Assembly (NCBI RefSeq): GCF_029626175.1
Contig: NZ_JARUBM010000002.1
Coordinates: 4,109,001-4,173,000, forward strand
Direction: 5' to 3'
Source of the DNA: Micromonospora sp. WMMD1082
GTDB lineage: Bacteria > Actinomycetota > Actinomycetes > Mycobacteriales > Micromonosporaceae
Length of the DNA stretch: 64,000 nt
The notes under the pieces were generated by a model. That model worked only from the letters and a program-made list of their open reading frames with translations. It had not been told where the DNA came from and made no database searches. A program made the position numbers and the translations under genes. Below, one piece after another: positions 17,360 through 26,283 of the stretch; the first letter of the stretch is position 1, and the number at the start of each line of letters is the position of its first letter.

Positions 17360-19000
17360 CTACACCTTGATCCAGACGGTGACGTCGGTGGGGACCGTGC
17401 CGTCGGCGTCCAGCGGGGCGCTGCTGTGCAGCAGTTCGCCGGCAGGCGCCTCGACGGGGGCGCCGAAGTTGGTCAGCACGACCAGGTCGCCGTTGCGGAA
17501 GGACAGCACCTCGTCGCCGCAGGGGAGCCACTCCAGGGTGCCCCGGCCGAGGCCGTGCGTACGCCGCAGGCGCAGCGCCGTCCGGTACATCTCGTACGTC
17601 GAGCCGGGGACGCCGCGCTGGCGGTCCAGGGCGTACTCGGCCCAGACGGAGGGCTGTGGTAGCCAACTCGCGTCCGTCGGCCCGAAGCCGTACGAGGGCG
17701 CGTCGGCCTCCCACGGGATCGGCACCCGGCAGCCGTCGCGGCCACGCTGGGTGTGCCCGCTGCGGGCCCAGGTCGGGTCCTGGCGGGCCTCGTCGGGCAT
17801 GGTGGTGTGTTCCGGCAGCCCCAGTTCCTCACCCTGGTAGAGGTAGGCCGAGCCGGGCAGGGCGAGCATCAGCAGGGTGGCCGCCCGGGCCCGCCGCAGG
17901 CCGGTCGCCGCGTCCGGCTGCTCGTCACCGACGCCGATGCCGTTGGGCCGCGCGGTGCCGACCGGCAGGCCGAGCCGGGAGGCGTGACGGACCACGTCGT
18001 GGTTGGAGAGCACCCAGGTGGTGGGCGCGCCGACCGCGTCGGTGGCCTCCAGCGACCGGGTGATCACCGCGTACTGGGCCGGGGCCGTCCAGGAGGCGAG
18101 CAGGTACTCGAAGTTGAACGCCTGGTGCATCTCGTCGGGGCGCACGTACCGGGCCAGCCGCTCGGCCGGCTCCACCCACGCCTCAGCGACCAGGATCCGC
18201 TCGCCGGGGTAGCCGTCCAGCAGCCGCCGCCACTCCCGGTAGACCTCGTGTACGCCGTCCTGGTCCCACATCGGCGGGCGGGGCTTGTCCGCCTCCTGCC
18301 CGGAGAGGATCTCCTGCGGCTCCTGCCAGTCGGCCAGGTCGGCCTGCTTGATGAGGCCGTGCGCCACGTCGACCCGGAAGCCGTCCACGCCACGGTCCAG
18401 CCAGAACCGCAGCACGTCCAGGAACTCCGCGCGTACCTCGGGGTTGTCCCAGTTCAGATCCGGCTGCGCGGTGTCGAAGAGGTGGAGGTACCACTGCCCG
18501 TCGGCGACCCGGGTCCAGGCCGGGCCGCCGAAGACGCTCTGCCAGTCGTTGGGTGGCTCGGCACCGCCGGGCCCCCGGCCCTCCCGGAAGATGTACCGGT
18601 GCCGCTCGGCACTGCCGGGCCCGGCGGCCAGGGCGGACCGGAACCAGGCGTGGGCCGAGGAGGTGTGGTTGGGCACCAGGTCGACGATGATCCGCAGCCC
18701 GCGCGTGCGGGCCTGGGCGAGGAGGTCGTCGGCGTCGGCGAGCGTGCCGAACAGCGGCTCGACGTCGCGGTAGTCGGCCACGTCGTACCCGGCGTCGGCC
18801 TGCGGCGACGGGTAGAAGGGGGAGAGCCAGACCGCGTCGACGCCCAGCTCCGTCAGGTGGTCGAGGCGGGCGGTGATCCCGGGCAGGTCGCCGATGCCGT
18901 CGCCGCCCGAGTCGGCGAACGAGCGCGGGTAGATCTGGTAGATCACCGCCTCCGTCCACCAGCCGGTGGGCGGGGCCGGGTGCGTCGCGTTGTCGTTCAG
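17360..19000 (-). CDS. GH13 alpha-glucosidase / oligo-1,6-glucosidase type
   Basis: Retaining glycoside hydrolase that cleaves alpha-glucosidic bonds of imported oligosaccharides, without a signal peptide and so probably cytosolic. GH13 motifs: I-Y-Q-I-Y-P-R-S-F, D-L-V-P-N-H-T-S, nucleophile region D-G-F-R-V-D-V-A-H (near residue 209), acid region V-A-E-A-W (near 271) and S-N-H-D-V-V (near 334). The start is odd: family homology (W-W-T-E-A-V-I-Y) extends upstream of the first normal start, GTG 18946, but no ATG, GTG or TTG is in frame there. CTG 19000, with GGGAG six bases before it, fits best; 18946 is the conservative alternative. The gene follows the LacI gene and ends the ABC cluster. Confidence 0.88.
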   Translation of the reverse strand: MNDNATHPAPPTGWWTEAVIYQIYPRSFADSGGDGIGDLPGITARLDHLTELGVDAVWLSPFYPSPQADAGYDVADYRDVEPLFGTLADADDLLAQARTRGLRIIVDLVPNHTSSAHAWFRSALAAGPGSAERHRYIFREGRGPGGAEPPNDWQSVFGGPAWTRVADGQWYLHLFDTAQPDLNWDNPEVRAEFLDVLRFWLDRGVDGFRVDVAHGLIKQADLADWQEPQEILSGQEADKPRPPMWDQDGVHEVYREWRRLLDGYPGERILVAEAWVEPAERLARYVRPDEMHQAFNFEYLLASWTAPAQYAVITRSLEATDAVGAPTTWVLSNHDVVRHASRLGLPVGTARPNGIGVGDEQPDAATGLRRARAATLLMLALPGSAYLYQGEELGLPEHTTMPDEARQDPTWARSGHTQRGRDGCRVPIPWEADAPSYGFGPTDASWLPQPSVWAEYALDRQRGVPGSTYEMYRTALRLRRTHGLGRGTLEWLPCGDEVLSFRNGDLVVLTNFGAPVEAPAGELLHSSAPLDADGTVPTDVTVWIKV

Positions 19001-19063
19001 GGCGTACTCCCATGGTCGGGCCGTGCGGGCCGGCGGGCCCAGGGCGACGGTGCTGGCTGTCGT

Positions 19064-20098
19064 TCAGTGTGCCCGCGCGGGCGCGGTCGATTCGCGCACG
19101 ACCAGCCGAGTGGGCAGGATCACCGGCGAACCCGGTCTGATCATGCCAACCTCGCCGGCCCGCCCGCTGAGCGGATCGAGCAGCAGCTGCGCGGCCAGCC
19201 GCCCCTGCTCGGCCGCGGGCTGCGCGATGGTGCTCAGCCCGAGCACGCCGGAGAGGGCGTGGTCGTCGATGCCGATCACGCTGACATCCCGGGGGACCTG
19301 CAACCCGGCGTCGCGCAGCGCGGTGAGCGCGCCCATCGCCATCTCGTCGCAGGCGGCGAAGATGGCCGTCGGCGGGTCGCCCCGGCGCAGCAGTTCCTCG
19401 GTGGCCCGGGTGCCGCCGGCGATGTCGAAGCTGGACTCCACGTCGAGGCTCGGATCCGGACGCAACCCGGCCCCGCGCAGCGCCTCCTGGTATCCCCGGC
19501 GCCGGTCCAGGTGTGCGCTGAAGGCGAGTTCGTCGTCGGGATCGCCGGAGATGTGCGCGATCCGGCGGTGACCGAGATCCAGCAGGTGCCGGGTGGCGGT
19601 CCGCGCCGCGGCCACGTCGTCGATGCGTACGCAGGGCCAGCCGGGCACGATGGTGCCGGAGCTGATGGCGACGCCGGGCAGGTCCAGCGTGGCCAGCGCG
19701 GTCAGGTCGGCGGGCAGCAGCGGGGTGGCGACCAGCATGATCGCGTCCACCCGCTTCTGCAGGTTGGCCGCGCGCAGCAGGCGTTGCCGGTTGCGTTCGC
19801 GCCCGCCGAGGTTGTGCAGCAGCAGGTCGTAACCGGCCTGGTGGAGGAAGTCCTCGACCGCCTCGACGACCACACCGAAGAACCACCGGGTGATCCGGGG
19901 GACCACCACCGCCACGGTGCCCGTCCGGCCGCCGGCCAGCCGCGAGGCGCTCGGTGAGACGGCGTACTGCAACTGCTCGGCGGCGGCCAGGACCCGCCGT
20001 CGGGTCGCCGCCGACACCGTCGGCAGTCCGCGCAGTGCCCGGGAGACGGTCGCCGTGGAGACTCCGGCCAGCCGGGCGACGTCGTCGATCTTCGTCAC
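19064..20098 (-). CDS. LacI-family sugar-responsive repressor
   Basis: A 344-residue repressor: N-terminal helix-turn-helix (K-I-D-D-V-A-R-L-A-G-V-S-T-A-T-V-S-R), hinge helix, and a periplasmic-binding-protein-like effector domain ending in I-L-P-T-R-L-V-V-R-E-S. GTG 20098 is used. It sits between the ABC permeases and the GH13 gene on the same strand, and a palindrome of LacI type (23675-23692) lies before the binding-protein gene, so this protein most likely represses the whole cluster until an alpha-glucoside binds (inference). Its stop TGA is in the same reading frame as the downstream GH13 gene, with no other stop between. Confidence 0.9.
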   Translation of the reverse strand: MTKIDDVARLAGVSTATVSRALRGLPTVSAATRRRVLAAAEQLQYAVSPSASRLAGGRTGTVAVVVPRITRWFFGVVVEAVEDFLHQAGYDLLLHNLGGRERNRQRLLRAANLQKRVDAIMLVATPLLPADLTALATLDLPGVAISSGTIVPGWPCVRIDDVAAARTATRHLLDLGHRRIAHISGDPDDELAFSAHLDRRRGYQEALRGAGLRPDPSLDVESSFDIAGGTRATEELLRRGDPPTAIFAACDEMAMGALTALRDAGLQVPRDVSVIGIDDHALSGVLGLSTIAQPAAEQGRLAAQLLLDPLSGRAGEVGMIRPGSPVILPTRLVVRESTAPARAH

Positions 20099-20163
20099 GG
20101 TGAAACCCCGCTCACGTCCCGCGTGGTGCCGCCACCGCGGCCGGCGGCGGCACCACGGACGGA

Positions 20164-21129
20164 TCAACCCTTGACGCTGCCGGCGAGCAGCCCGCGAACG
20201 AAGTAACGCTGCAGCGACAGGAACACCAGCAGCGGTACGACGATCGAGACGAACGCTCCGGCGGTCAGCCGTTGCCACTCGCTGCCCCGGGTGCCGGCCA
20301 GTTCGGCCAGGCGGACGGTGAGTGGTGCGGTGACGTCGCTGCCCCCGGCGAAGATGAGCGCGACCAGCAGGTCGTTCCAGACCCAGAGGAACTGGAAGAT
20401 GCCGAACGCGGCCAGGGCGGGTGCCACCAGGGGCAGGACGATGGTGCGGAAGATCCTGGGGTGGGTGGCGCCGTCGACCCGCGCCGCCTCCATCAGATCC
20501 TTGGGCAGTTGTGAGATGAAGTTGTGCAGCAGGAACACCGCGAACGGCAGCGCGAAGCAGGTGTGCGCGAACCACACCTGGGCGAAGTTCTGCGCGCCGT
20601 CGAGGTTCCAGGCGGGCAGCAGGGTGATGCCGCCCAGGCTGACTCCGCGCGAGAAGAAGCTCAGCAGTGGCACCAGGGCCATCTGCAGCGGCACGATCTG
20701 CAACGCGAAGATGCCGATGTACATCCAGTCCCGGCCCCGGAAGTTGATCCACGCCAGGGCGTACGCGGCCAGGGACGCGAACGCCAGCGGGAACAGCACC
20801 GACGGCACGGTGATCACCAGTGAGTTGACGAAGTAGCTGGCGAGCTGCCCGGATGAGGCGGACTGCCCGAACAGCACGTCCTGGTAGTTCTGGAGGGTGA
20901 ACTCCGGATCGCGGAAGAAGGTCCACCAGCCGGTGGTCTTGAGCTGTGTCTCGGGCCGGAACGAGGAGACGAACAGGCCGAAGGTCGGGATGGTCCAGAC
21001 GACCGCGATGACGATCGCGACCAGGGTCGCGGTGCGGCTGTTCAGCCGCTTGCGGACCCGGGAGACCCGGGTCGACGGCCCGCCGGTGTCCTGGGCGCCG
21101 GCGGCGACCGGGGGAGTGGTGGTGGTCAT
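20164..21129 (-). CDS. Carbohydrate ABC transporter permease (MalG type)
   Basis: Inner membrane subunit of a sugar importer, 321 residues with six predicted TM helices. The ABC-contact EAA loop reads E-A-A-R-V-D-G-A-T-H-P-R-I-F and the protein ends with the MalG-like G-L-L-A-G-S-V-K-G. A 35-residue cytoplasmic N-terminus precedes TM1. It starts one base after the stop of the MalF-type permease, as expected for an operon. No ATPase gene is in the cluster; actinobacteria commonly use a shared MsiK-type ATPase encoded elsewhere (known for the group, inferred here). Confidence 0.92.
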   Translation of the reverse strand: MTTTTPPVAAGAQDTGGPSTRVSRVRKRLNSRTATLVAIVIAVVWTIPTFGLFVSSFRPETQLKTTGWWTFFRDPEFTLQNYQDVLFGQSASSGQLASYFVNSLVITVPSVLFPLAFASLAAYALAWINFRGRDWMYIGIFALQIVPLQMALVPLLSFFSRGVSLGGITLLPAWNLDGAQNFAQVWFAHTCFALPFAVFLLHNFISQLPKDLMEAARVDGATHPRIFRTIVLPLVAPALAAFGIFQFLWVWNDLLVALIFAGGSDVTAPLTVRLAELAGTRGSEWQRLTAGAFVSIVVPLLVFLSLQRYFVRGLLAGSVKG

Positions 21130-21130
21130 C

Positions 21131-22183
21131 TCAGCCCTCCCGTCGCTGCTGACGCAGGTTGCGGATCTGGAAGATCACGATCGGTACCACCAGGATGAAG
21201 AGGAAGACCGCCAGCGCGGAGCCCTGCCCGTTCTGGCCGTACCGGAACGCCTGGTTGTACATCTCGTTGGCGATCACGCTGGTGTCGTAGTTGCCGTTGG
21301 TCGTGGTGCGGACGATGTCGAAGACCTTCAGCGTGGCGATCGAGATGGTGACCACCACCACGATCAGCGCGGGCCGGATGCTGGGCAGGGTGACCTGCCA
21401 GAACATCTGCCAGGGGTTGACCCCGTCGAGGCGGGCCGCCTCCACGATGTCGGCCGGGATGGACTTGATCGCCGCGGAGAGCACCACCATGGCGAAACCG
21501 GCCTGGATCCACACCATGATCACGATGAGCAGCAGCGTGTTCAGCGGCGAGTCCAGCAACCACTGCCGTGGTTCGCCGCCGAGGCTGACCACGATCTGGT
21601 TGAGCAGGCCGATCTGTTCCTGGTCCTCGCCCCGGTAGGCGTACACGAACCGCCAGATGATGCTCGCGCCGACGAACGAGATCGCCATCGGCATGAAGAT
21701 CAGCGACTTCGCCACGGCCTCCATCCGGGCCTTGTCGACCAGGACGGCGTAGAGCAGGCCGATGGAGGTCGCCACCAGCGGGACCAGGGTGACCCAGATC
21801 AGCGTGTTGAGCAGCACCCGCACGATCGCGTCCTCGGCGAACATCCAGCGGTAGTTGTCCAGGCCCACCCAGTTCTGGCTGCTGCCGTCCATGAACGACA
21901 GCAGGGTGGTCCGGATCGCCGGTACGACGAGGCCGATCAGCAGCAGTAGCACCGTCGGCAGCAGGAAGAAGAGCGCGAACAGCCCCTCGCGGGGTTTCGT
22001 CCGCCGGGGCAGCGGTGCCCCGCCGGCCGCGGCGACGACGAGTTGTGCCTCGCGGCGCCGGGCGAAGAAGGCCGGCACCACGTCGAGCAGGACGAGCAGG
22101 CCGCCGACCACCACCGCGAAGGCGATCAGCCCCCACAGCAACATCATGAATTTCGGCGCCTGGTCGGCGAAGTCGAAGTTCAT
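21131..22183 (-). CDS. Carbohydrate ABC transporter permease (MalF type)
   Basis: Second permease subunit, 350 residues. It carries an extra N-terminal TM helix (about residues 15-40) before the core, then six helices and the EAA loop E-A-A-R-L-D-G-V-N-P-W-Q-M-F. ATG 22183 is used because GGGAGGG precedes it; the TTG just upstream is less likely. It lies between the binding-protein gene and the MalG-type permease and should form the heterodimeric channel with the latter. Confidence 0.92.
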   Translation of the reverse strand: MNFDFADQAPKFMMLLWGLIAFAVVVGGLLVLLDVVPAFFARRREAQLVVAAAGGAPLPRRTKPREGLFALFFLLPTVLLLLIGLVVPAIRTTLLSFMDGSSQNWVGLDNYRWMFAEDAIVRVLLNTLIWVTLVPLVATSIGLLYAVLVDKARMEAVAKSLIFMPMAISFVGASIIWRFVYAYRGEDQEQIGLLNQIVVSLGGEPRQWLLDSPLNTLLLIVIMVWIQAGFAMVVLSAAIKSIPADIVEAARLDGVNPWQMFWQVTLPSIRPALIVVVVTISIATLKVFDIVRTTTNGNYDTSVIANEMYNQAFRYGQNGQGSALAVFLFILVVPIVIFQIRNLRQQRREG

Positions 22184-22253
22184 CAACCCTCCCAGGGTCT
22201 CGGCAGAGCCGGTGGGCCGGCCCGCGAGAGCGCGGGCCGGCCCACCACTGGAC

Positions 22254-23603
22254 TCAGTTCCAGCTGCCCTCGATGCCCCGGAGCACGGTGGCGGTGTCCC
22301 GCCCGTTGATCCAGTCGACCATGCCCTTCCAGAAGGTCCCGGCGCCGACGGCGGCGGGCATCAGGTCGGAACCGTCGAACCGGAAGACCGAGCTCTCGTC
22401 CTGGAGGATCTCCACCGAGAGCCGGTCGATCGGGTTGGCGACGTTGGCCAGGTCGACCTTGTTGTTCGCCGACACCCAGTCGCCGATCTTCGCCCGGCTG
22501 TTGGCGTACTCACCGGAGGCGAGGTACGTCTGCACCACCTGCACCTCGGGGCGGTCGTTGAACGCGACCACGAACTCGCCGCCGCCGAGCACCGGCTTGC
22601 CCCGGGCCGGGTCGATGGCCGGGAAGTAGAACGCGAAGACGTCGCCGTCCTCGGCCACCTTCGTGTTCGCCGGCCACTGGTTGGCGTAGAACGACGCCTG
22701 GCGGTGCAGCGCGCACTTGCCCTGGGTGATCGGCACGCCGGCCTCCTGGAAGGAGGTGGTGGCGATGCTGCGGACGCCGCCGAAGCCGCCGTTGACGTAC
22801 TTGTCGTTCTTCAGGATGGTGCCGGCGCGGTCCAGCGCCTCGGCGATCCGCGGATCGTTGAACGGGATCTCGTGCGTGGTCCACTGGTCGTAGACCTCGG
22901 GGGTCTGCGTCCGCAGCAGCACGTCCTCGATCCAGTCGGTGGCCGGCCAGCCGGTGGCGTCACCGGACTCGATGCCGGCGCACCACGGCTTGACGCCGCT
23001 GTCGGCGATCGTGTCGCTGAGCTTGATCAGGTCGTCCCAGGTCTCCGGGACGGTCCAGCCGTTCTCCTGGAACATCTTCGGCGAGTACCAGACGAACGAC
23101 TTGACGTTCGAGCCGAGCGGCGCGCCGTAGAAGGTGCCGTTGACGGTGCTGTACTTCAGCCAGTCGGCCGGGTAGTTCTGCTCGGCCAGCGCCTTGGTCT
23201 CGGCACTGGCGGGTTTGATCTGGTCACGCTCGGCGAACCGTTGCAGCAGGCCGGGCTGGGGGATGAAGGAAAGGTCGGGGGCGTTGCCACCGTCGACCCG
23301 TACGGGGAGCTGGGCCTCGAACTCGCCGCTTCCCTCGTGGTTGACCTTGATGCCGGTGCAGTCCTCGAACTGCTTCCAGGACTCCGCCAGGCGGTCGGCC
23401 TCGATGTCCCGGATGGACGAGTAGATGTTCACCGTCGTGCCGCTGTGGCCCTGGTAGCTCTCGTACGGGGCGCACTCCGCGGAATCGGCGTTGTTGCCGC
23501 CGTTGTTGCTGCTGCTTCCGGTGCCGCACGCGGTGGCGCTGAGCGCCAGTCCGATCGCGCCAGCGATCGCGAGGGCCTGGCGTGGCCTGGCAGAGACCGC
23601 CAT
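22254..23603 (-). CDS. Sugar ABC transporter substrate-binding lipoprotein
   Basis: Extracellular solute-binding protein (family 1), 449 residues. The N-terminus is a lipoprotein signal ending in A-L-S-A-T-A-C, with a Gly/Ser/Asn-rich linker after the Cys that would be lipidated. The mature part has the expected N-I-Y-S-S-I-R-D, F-I-P-Q-P-G and V-P-E-T-W-D-D-L features. It captures an oligosaccharide, probably an alpha-glucoside given the GH13 partner (inference). ATG 23603 follows GGAAGGAGG. It is the first gene of the cluster and carries a LacI-type operator about 70 bases upstream. Confidence 0.92.
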   Translation of the reverse strand: MAVSARPRQALAIAGAIGLALSATACGTGSSSNNGGNNADSAECAPYESYQGHSGTTVNIYSSIRDIEADRLAESWKQFEDCTGIKVNHEGSGEFEAQLPVRVDGGNAPDLSFIPQPGLLQRFAERDQIKPASAETKALAEQNYPADWLKYSTVNGTFYGAPLGSNVKSFVWYSPKMFQENGWTVPETWDDLIKLSDTIADSGVKPWCAGIESGDATGWPATDWIEDVLLRTQTPEVYDQWTTHEIPFNDPRIAEALDRAGTILKNDKYVNGGFGGVRSIATTSFQEAGVPITQGKCALHRQASFYANQWPANTKVAEDGDVFAFYFPAIDPARGKPVLGGGEFVVAFNDRPEVQVVQTYLASGEYANSRAKIGDWVSANNKVDLANVANPIDRLSVEILQDESSVFRFDGSDLMPAAVGAGTFWKGMVDWINGRDTATVLRGIEGSWN

Positions 23604-23674
23604 GCCGTCCTCCTTCCTAGCCGGCGCGGGCCACCGGTCGCATGACCTGGGCGCCGGTCCGATGGGCGTTTTCA

Positions 23675-23692
23675 CATGTAAGCGCTTGCATG
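23675..23692. promoter_or_regulatory. LacI-type operator before the alpha-glucoside operon
   Basis: CATGTAAGCGCTTGCATG, an 18-base palindrome with a single mismatched pair around the central AAGCGCTT. It lies about 72 bases before the start of the binding-protein gene. The central CG and shape are typical of LacI/GalR sites, and the LacI-type regulator four genes downstream is the probable ligand (inference). Confidence 0.75.
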
Positions 23693-23858
23693 CGATGGAG
23701 GTCCACCCTTGGACGGACACGACCGAGTAACAATCCGGAAACCTGGCCGAGGGTCCGGGCGCGTTTCCCACCCCCGAGAATCACCCCTGTCGATCAATGG
23801 AGATTTCTGTCAAGCTGTGCGGCAGATATAGAAGGATTTCGACATACGGAGGTGCTGG

Positions 23859-24632
23859 ATGGGCAAGCGGTGGTTCAGCCTGGTCGCGACGGTGCTACTC
23901 GCCGTGGGCGTCCTGCTGCCGGCGGCGCCGGCGATGGCCGCACCGACCTTCAAGGTGCCGTTCCCCTGCGGCCAGTCGTGGTCCGGTCAGACCCGGACGA
24001 ACCACAGCCCGGCGAACGCCATCGACTTCAACCGCACCGACGACCTCGGTGACCCGGTGGTGGCCAGCGCGCCGGGCACGGTCGACGTGGTGACCGACCT
24101 GGGCAACACCAGCTATGGCAAGTACGTCCGGATCAACCACGGCGGCGGCTACTCGACCTACTACGCCCACCTCAACGGCTTCAACGTCTCGGTCGGCCAG
24201 TCGGTGGGCTACGGCCGGGTGATCGGTTGGGTCGGCAGCACCGGCAACTCGACCGGGGCGCACCTGCACTACGAGCAGCGGCTCAACGGCTCCGCCGTCC
24301 AGATCCGGTTCAACGGCACGCTCGCGCTGTACTGGGGCACGAGGAACTACACCAGTGACAACGGCTGCTCGTCGTCGACCGGAACCGGCACGGTACGCAC
24401 CGCCGGAGCGAACCTGACCGTCCGCTCCGGGCCGGGCACCAACTACTCCTCCGTCGGCTCACTGGCCAACGGGGCGACGGTGACCATCTACTGCCAGACC
24501 AGCGGGACGACGGTCACCGGGACGTTCGGCACCAGCTCGATCTGGAACCGCATCGGTACGGGGCGGTTCGTCTCCGACGCGTACCTCTACACCGGCACCG
24601 ACGGCTACCTGCCGAACGTGCCCCGCTGCTGA
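23859..24632 (+). CDS. Secreted M23 metallopeptidase with SH3 domain
   Basis: Exported peptidoglycan-cleaving enzyme (257 residues). A signal peptide ends at A-M-A (near residue 28). The lysostaphin-type M23 domain shows the zinc ligands N-H-S-P-A-N-A-I-D-F and the H-L-H-Y-E motif, and a C-terminal SH3b-like domain (T-V-R-S-G-P-G-T-N-Y) probably binds the wall. ATG 23859 follows ACGGAGG. The architecture fits a beta-lytic or LasA-like endopeptidase that cuts peptide or glycyl bridges. It is divergent from the sugar ABC operon, and a hairpin follows at 24638-24672. Confidence 0.9.
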   Translation: MGKRWFSLVATVLLAVGVLLPAAPAMAAPTFKVPFPCGQSWSGQTRTNHSPANAIDFNRTDDLGDPVVASAPGTVDVVTDLGNTSYGKYVRINHGGGYSTYYAHLNGFNVSVGQSVGYGRVIGWVGSTGNSTGAHLHYEQRLNGSAVQIRFNGTLALYWGTRNYTSDNGCSSSTGTGTVRTAGANLTVRSGPGTNYSSVGSLANGATVTIYCQTSGTTVTGTFGTSSIWNRIGTGRFVSDAYLYTGTDGYLPNVPRC

Positions 24633-24637
24633 CCCGT

Positions 24638-24672
24638 CCGTCCGGGGCGGGTCGGGTTCCCGCCCCGGACGG
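24638..24672. terminator. Bidirectional hairpin between convergent M23 and TspO genes
   Basis: Perfect 14-base arms (24638-24651 and 24659-24672) with a seven-base loop fill the space between the two stop codons; the right arm abuts the tspO-like stop. Confidence 0.75.
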
Positions 24673-25167
24673 TCAGCTGTTCAGCTGCCAGATCGAGTAG
24701 TTCAGTGCCGCGGCAAAGGTGACCCAGGCCCAGTAGGGCAGCAGCAGCGCCGCTGCCGCGCGGCTGGCCCGGGAGAACAGCAGGACGGTCACGCCGATCG
24801 CCAGCCACAGCAGCACGATCTCGGCGAACGCCAGCCCGTACCGGCCGCCGCCGAAGAACAGCGGCGTCCAGGCGGCGTTGAGCGCCAGCTGGACCACCCA
24901 CGCGGCGAGGGCCGGGCCGAAGCCCACCCGACGCCAGACGAGCCAGGCGGCGAGTGCGATCGTCACGTAGAGAGCGATCCAGACCGGGCCGAAGAGCCAC
25001 GACGGCGGCGACCACGCCGGCCGGTCGAGGTCCGCGTACTCGGCCGCCGCGCCCGAGGCGGCCAGGTTGCCGATGAGGGCGGCGGCGAGGACGGCCGCCG
25101 CGAAGCCGGCCAACGCCCACCAACCGGAGCCGTCGCGCCGTCGGGTGTCTTCCGCAGTCGTCCGCAT
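24673..25167 (-). CDS. TspO/MBR family membrane protein
   Basis: Five-TM membrane protein of the translocator (TspO) family, 164 residues. Family markers are P-A-W-S-P-P-S-W-L-F-G-P-V-W (loop after TM1), L-N-A-A-W-T-P-L-F-F-G and the final L-N-Y-S-I-W-Q-L-N. TspO proteins bind tetrapyrroles and influence porphyrin handling; the exact role is not settled. ATG 25167 is used, with a GGAGGTTCT-like stretch complement nearby but no strong site. It is convergent with the M23 gene. Confidence 0.9.
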   Translation of the reverse strand: MRTTAEDTRRRDGSGWWALAGFAAAVLAAALIGNLAASGAAAEYADLDRPAWSPPSWLFGPVWIALYVTIALAAWLVWRRVGFGPALAAWVVQLALNAAWTPLFFGGGRYGLAFAEIVLLWLAIGVTVLLFSRASRAAAALLLPYWAWVTFAAALNYSIWQLNS

Positions 25168-25362
25168 GGCCGGAGGTTCTCCCGCCGGTCGGGGCGGCAA
25201 ACCTGTTCCTCGGGCGGCTGTTCCTCGGGTGGCCCGTCGACGGCCCGGGAGATCAACGACAGCACGCCGGGGTCGCCGCGTCCGGTGACTCCTGTCGGGA
25301 GGACGGAGTTCCGGTCACGACGACCCCGGCGGGTCCGGTGTGCGACGCCCTGCGCCGCAAGG

Positions 25363-25506
25363 TCAATTGAAGATGCTCACACCACCCGGGCCGACGAGCA
25401 GCCCGACCACGATGAGGACGATGCCCCAGAGGATCTGCCGGCGGAACAGCGCGAGAATGCCGGCAACCACCAGTACGACTGCGAGAATCCAGAGAATCAG
25501 CTCCAT
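25363..25506 (-). CDS. Small GPGG-motif membrane protein
   Basis: A 47-residue protein with two closely spaced hydrophobic helices (about 2-18 and 24-39) divided by F-R-R-Q. It ends in V-G-P-G-G-V-S-I-F-N, matching the small actinobacterial GPGG-motif membrane proteins. Start ATG 25506 overlaps the stop end of the metallophosphoesterase gene by ten bases on the same strand, suggesting coupled translation. The function of the family is unknown. Confidence 0.8.
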   Translation of the reverse strand: MELILWILAVVLVVAGILALFRRQILWGIVLIVVGLLVGPGGVSIFN

Positions 25507-26273
25507 GGTCGCTGAGTACCCCCGGCACCCGCCACGGAAACCTCACCCTGATCAAGGTGGTCACCCAGGTGGAAGATGCTGTACGCCTGCTTGATCACCG
25601 GGTGGGCCACGTTACGGACGCGCACCCCGCCCGGCGTGGTGCCCCGCTCGGATCCGTGGTGGGCGTGCCCGTGCAGGGCCAACGCGGTCGGTGCGGAGTC
25701 CACCGCCTGCCCCAGCTGGTAGCAGCCGAGGAACGGATAGATCTCCAACGGCTCGCCGGCCAGGGTGTCCGGTACGGGCGCGTAGTGGGTCAGCGCCACC
25801 AGCACGTCGCACTCCAGCGAGCGCAGCGCCGCGGTCAGCCGGTCGGCGCTCTCGGTCGTGGTGCGTACGAAGGCCTTCATCTCCGGCTCGCCGAAGTCGC
25901 TGGCGCACCGGCCGGCGAAGCCGCCACCGAAGCCCTTCACCCCGGCGACGCCGAGCCGGCCACCCGGGCAGTCCAGGACGACGCCGTCGCCCTCCAGGAC
26001 GGTGATCCCGGCCTCCTCCAGCGCACCCACCACCTGCGGCACCTGGTCGCACTGGTGGTCGTGGTTGCCCAGCACGGCGATCACCGGCACGCCCAGCCCG
26101 CCGAACTCCCGGGCCACGCAGCGGGCCTCGGCCTCGGTGCCGTGCCGGGTGAGGTCGCCGGCGAGCAGCAGTGCGTCGGCGTTGCCGGGCAGTTCCTCCA
26201 GGGCCGGCCGGAAGCGGCCGACCACGTCCTCGTCCAGATGTACGTCGCCCACGGCGGCGATCCGGATAACCAT
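25497..26273 (-). CDS. Metallophosphoesterase (calcineurin-like)
   Basis: Soluble dinuclear metal phosphoesterase, 258 residues. All motifs are present: G-D-V-H near the N-terminus, A-G-D-L-T-R, G-N-H-D-H, T-H-Y and H-G-H-A-H-H-G. The substrate is not readable; relatives include nucleotidases and phosphodiesterases. ATG 26273 follows GGGAGG. It lies 10 bases behind the BON gene and overlaps the GPGG protein gene, so four or five minus-strand genes here (27140 to 25363) form one apparent unit. Confidence 0.88.
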   Translation of the reverse strand: MVIRIAAVGDVHLDEDVVGRFRPALEELPGNADALLLAGDLTRHGTEAEARCVAREFGGLGVPVIAVLGNHDHQCDQVPQVVGALEEAGITVLEGDGVVLDCPGGRLGVAGVKGFGGGFAGRCASDFGEPEMKAFVRTTTESADRLTAALRSLECDVLVALTHYAPVPDTLAGEPLEIYPFLGCYQLGQAVDSAPTALALHGHAHHGSERGTTPGGVRVRNVAHPVIKQAYSIFHLGDHLDQGEVSVAGAGGTQRPWS

Positions 26274-26283
26274 CGAACCTCCC

